A DNA stretch of 6,794 bases, taken from assembly GCA_003533975.1 (NCBI GenBank), contig DQCL01000070.1, positions 1-6,794 of the forward strand, in the 5' to 3' direction. Within the stretch, counting starts at the first letter, position 1. Each line of letters opens with the position of its first letter. Under the pieces are notes generated by a model, which saw only the letters and a program-made list of their open reading frames with translations, searched no databases and was not told the DNA's origin. Positions 6,582 to 6,794 of the stretch are shown here, piece after piece. The stretch comes from Octadecabacter sp. GTDB lineage: Bacteria > Pseudomonadota > Alphaproteobacteria > Rhodobacterales > Rhodobacteraceae. A program made the translations under genes and the position numbers.

Positions 6582-6794
6582 TTATTTTCCCAAGCAGAAG
6601 CGCATCACAGCCTTTTGCGCGTGCATCCGGTTTTCCGCTTCGTCCCAAATAACCGAGTTCGGGCCGTCCATGACTTCAGACGTTGCTTCATCATCGCGGT
6701 GCGCGGGCAGGCAGTGCATGAACAGCGCGTCATCCTTGGCCTTTGACATCAAATCGGCGTTAACCTGATAGCCGCGAAGCTGGTTGTGGCGGCG
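6582..6794 (-). CDS. argF: Ornithine carbamoyltransferase, C-terminal 70 residues (start outside window)
   Basis: The minus strand is open from the right edge to a TAA at 6584-6582 and encodes the end of a carbamoyltransferase. The fragment [12 protein letters not shown] is followed by MHCLPAHR, the conserved HCLP loop that binds ornithine (its cysteine and leucine contact the substrate in known structures). Then come [18 protein letters not shown], the standard C-terminal helix signature of ornithine carbamoyltransferase, and a short tail ending LGK. It makes citrulline from ornithine and carbamoyl phosphate in cytoplasmic arginine synthesis. HCLP rather than the aspartate carbamoyltransferase pattern, and HAQKA near the end, support the anabolic OTC. 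About 235 N-terminal residues lie outside the window. A catabolic OTC (arcB) cannot be fully excluded from the fragment. Confidence 0.93.
   Translation of the reverse strand, partial: RRHNQLRGYQVNADLMSKAKDDALFMHCLPAHRDDEATSEVMDGPNSVIWDEAENRMHAQKAVMRFCLGK

Noticed and set aside
1..6794. A novel defence, mobile or biosynthetic system
   Set aside because: Every coding region belongs to a well-known housekeeping or signalling family. There are no transposases, integrases, direct-repeat arrays, toxin-antitoxin pairs, RNA genes or unknown conserved genes in the window.

Overview
The window reads as ordinary chromosomal DNA of an alphaproteobacterium, most likely a marine Rhodobacterales (Roseobacter-group) species. 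This rests on the moderately high GC content, on the style of the proteins (an alphaproteobacterial-type L28, a MeaB GTPase, an HrpB helicase, a GAF histidine kinase of a type common in this class), and on an intergenic GC-rich/AT-rich inverted-repeat unit of a kind I recall from Roseobacter genomes. The species is not identifiable from this sequence alone.

Layout, left to right. Positions 1-715 (minus) hold the N-terminal two thirds or so of a soluble GAF-domain sensor histidine kinase, cut off by the window edge just after the phospho-acceptor domain. A near-consensus sigma-70-type promoter (781-808) serves it. Next on the same strand lie the intrinsic terminator (864-894) and coding sequence (917-1216) of ribosomal protein L28. 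Upstream of that, still on the minus strand, is meaB (1407-2390), the GTPase chaperone of methylmalonyl-CoA mutase. A 108-bp divergent spacer separates meaB from hrpB (2499-4913, plus), an 804-residue DEAH-type ATP-dependent helicase. hrpB converges on gnd (5071-6480, minus; 6-phosphogluconate dehydrogenase). The 157-bp convergent spacer carries a foldable GC-rich element and a perfect AT-rich inverted repeat, probably the shared transcription-end region. At the right edge is the C-terminal 70 residues of ornithine carbamoyltransferase (argF, 6582-6794, minus), followed by a GC-rich hairpin before gnd.

The genes do not form one pathway. They are mostly stand-alone housekeeping functions: translation, B12-dependent acyl-CoA metabolism, a helicase of uncertain role, the pentose phosphate pathway, arginine synthesis and signalling. 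No mobile element, CRISPR array, RNA gene or defence-like cluster was seen. I found no evidence of a previously undescribed multi-gene system. The points most worth checking are an unusual coenzyme-binding signature in the 6-phosphogluconate dehydrogenase, the structured intergenic element at 4950-5024, and a stop-free frame antisense to meaB that is continuous with hrpB and invites a wrong start call.
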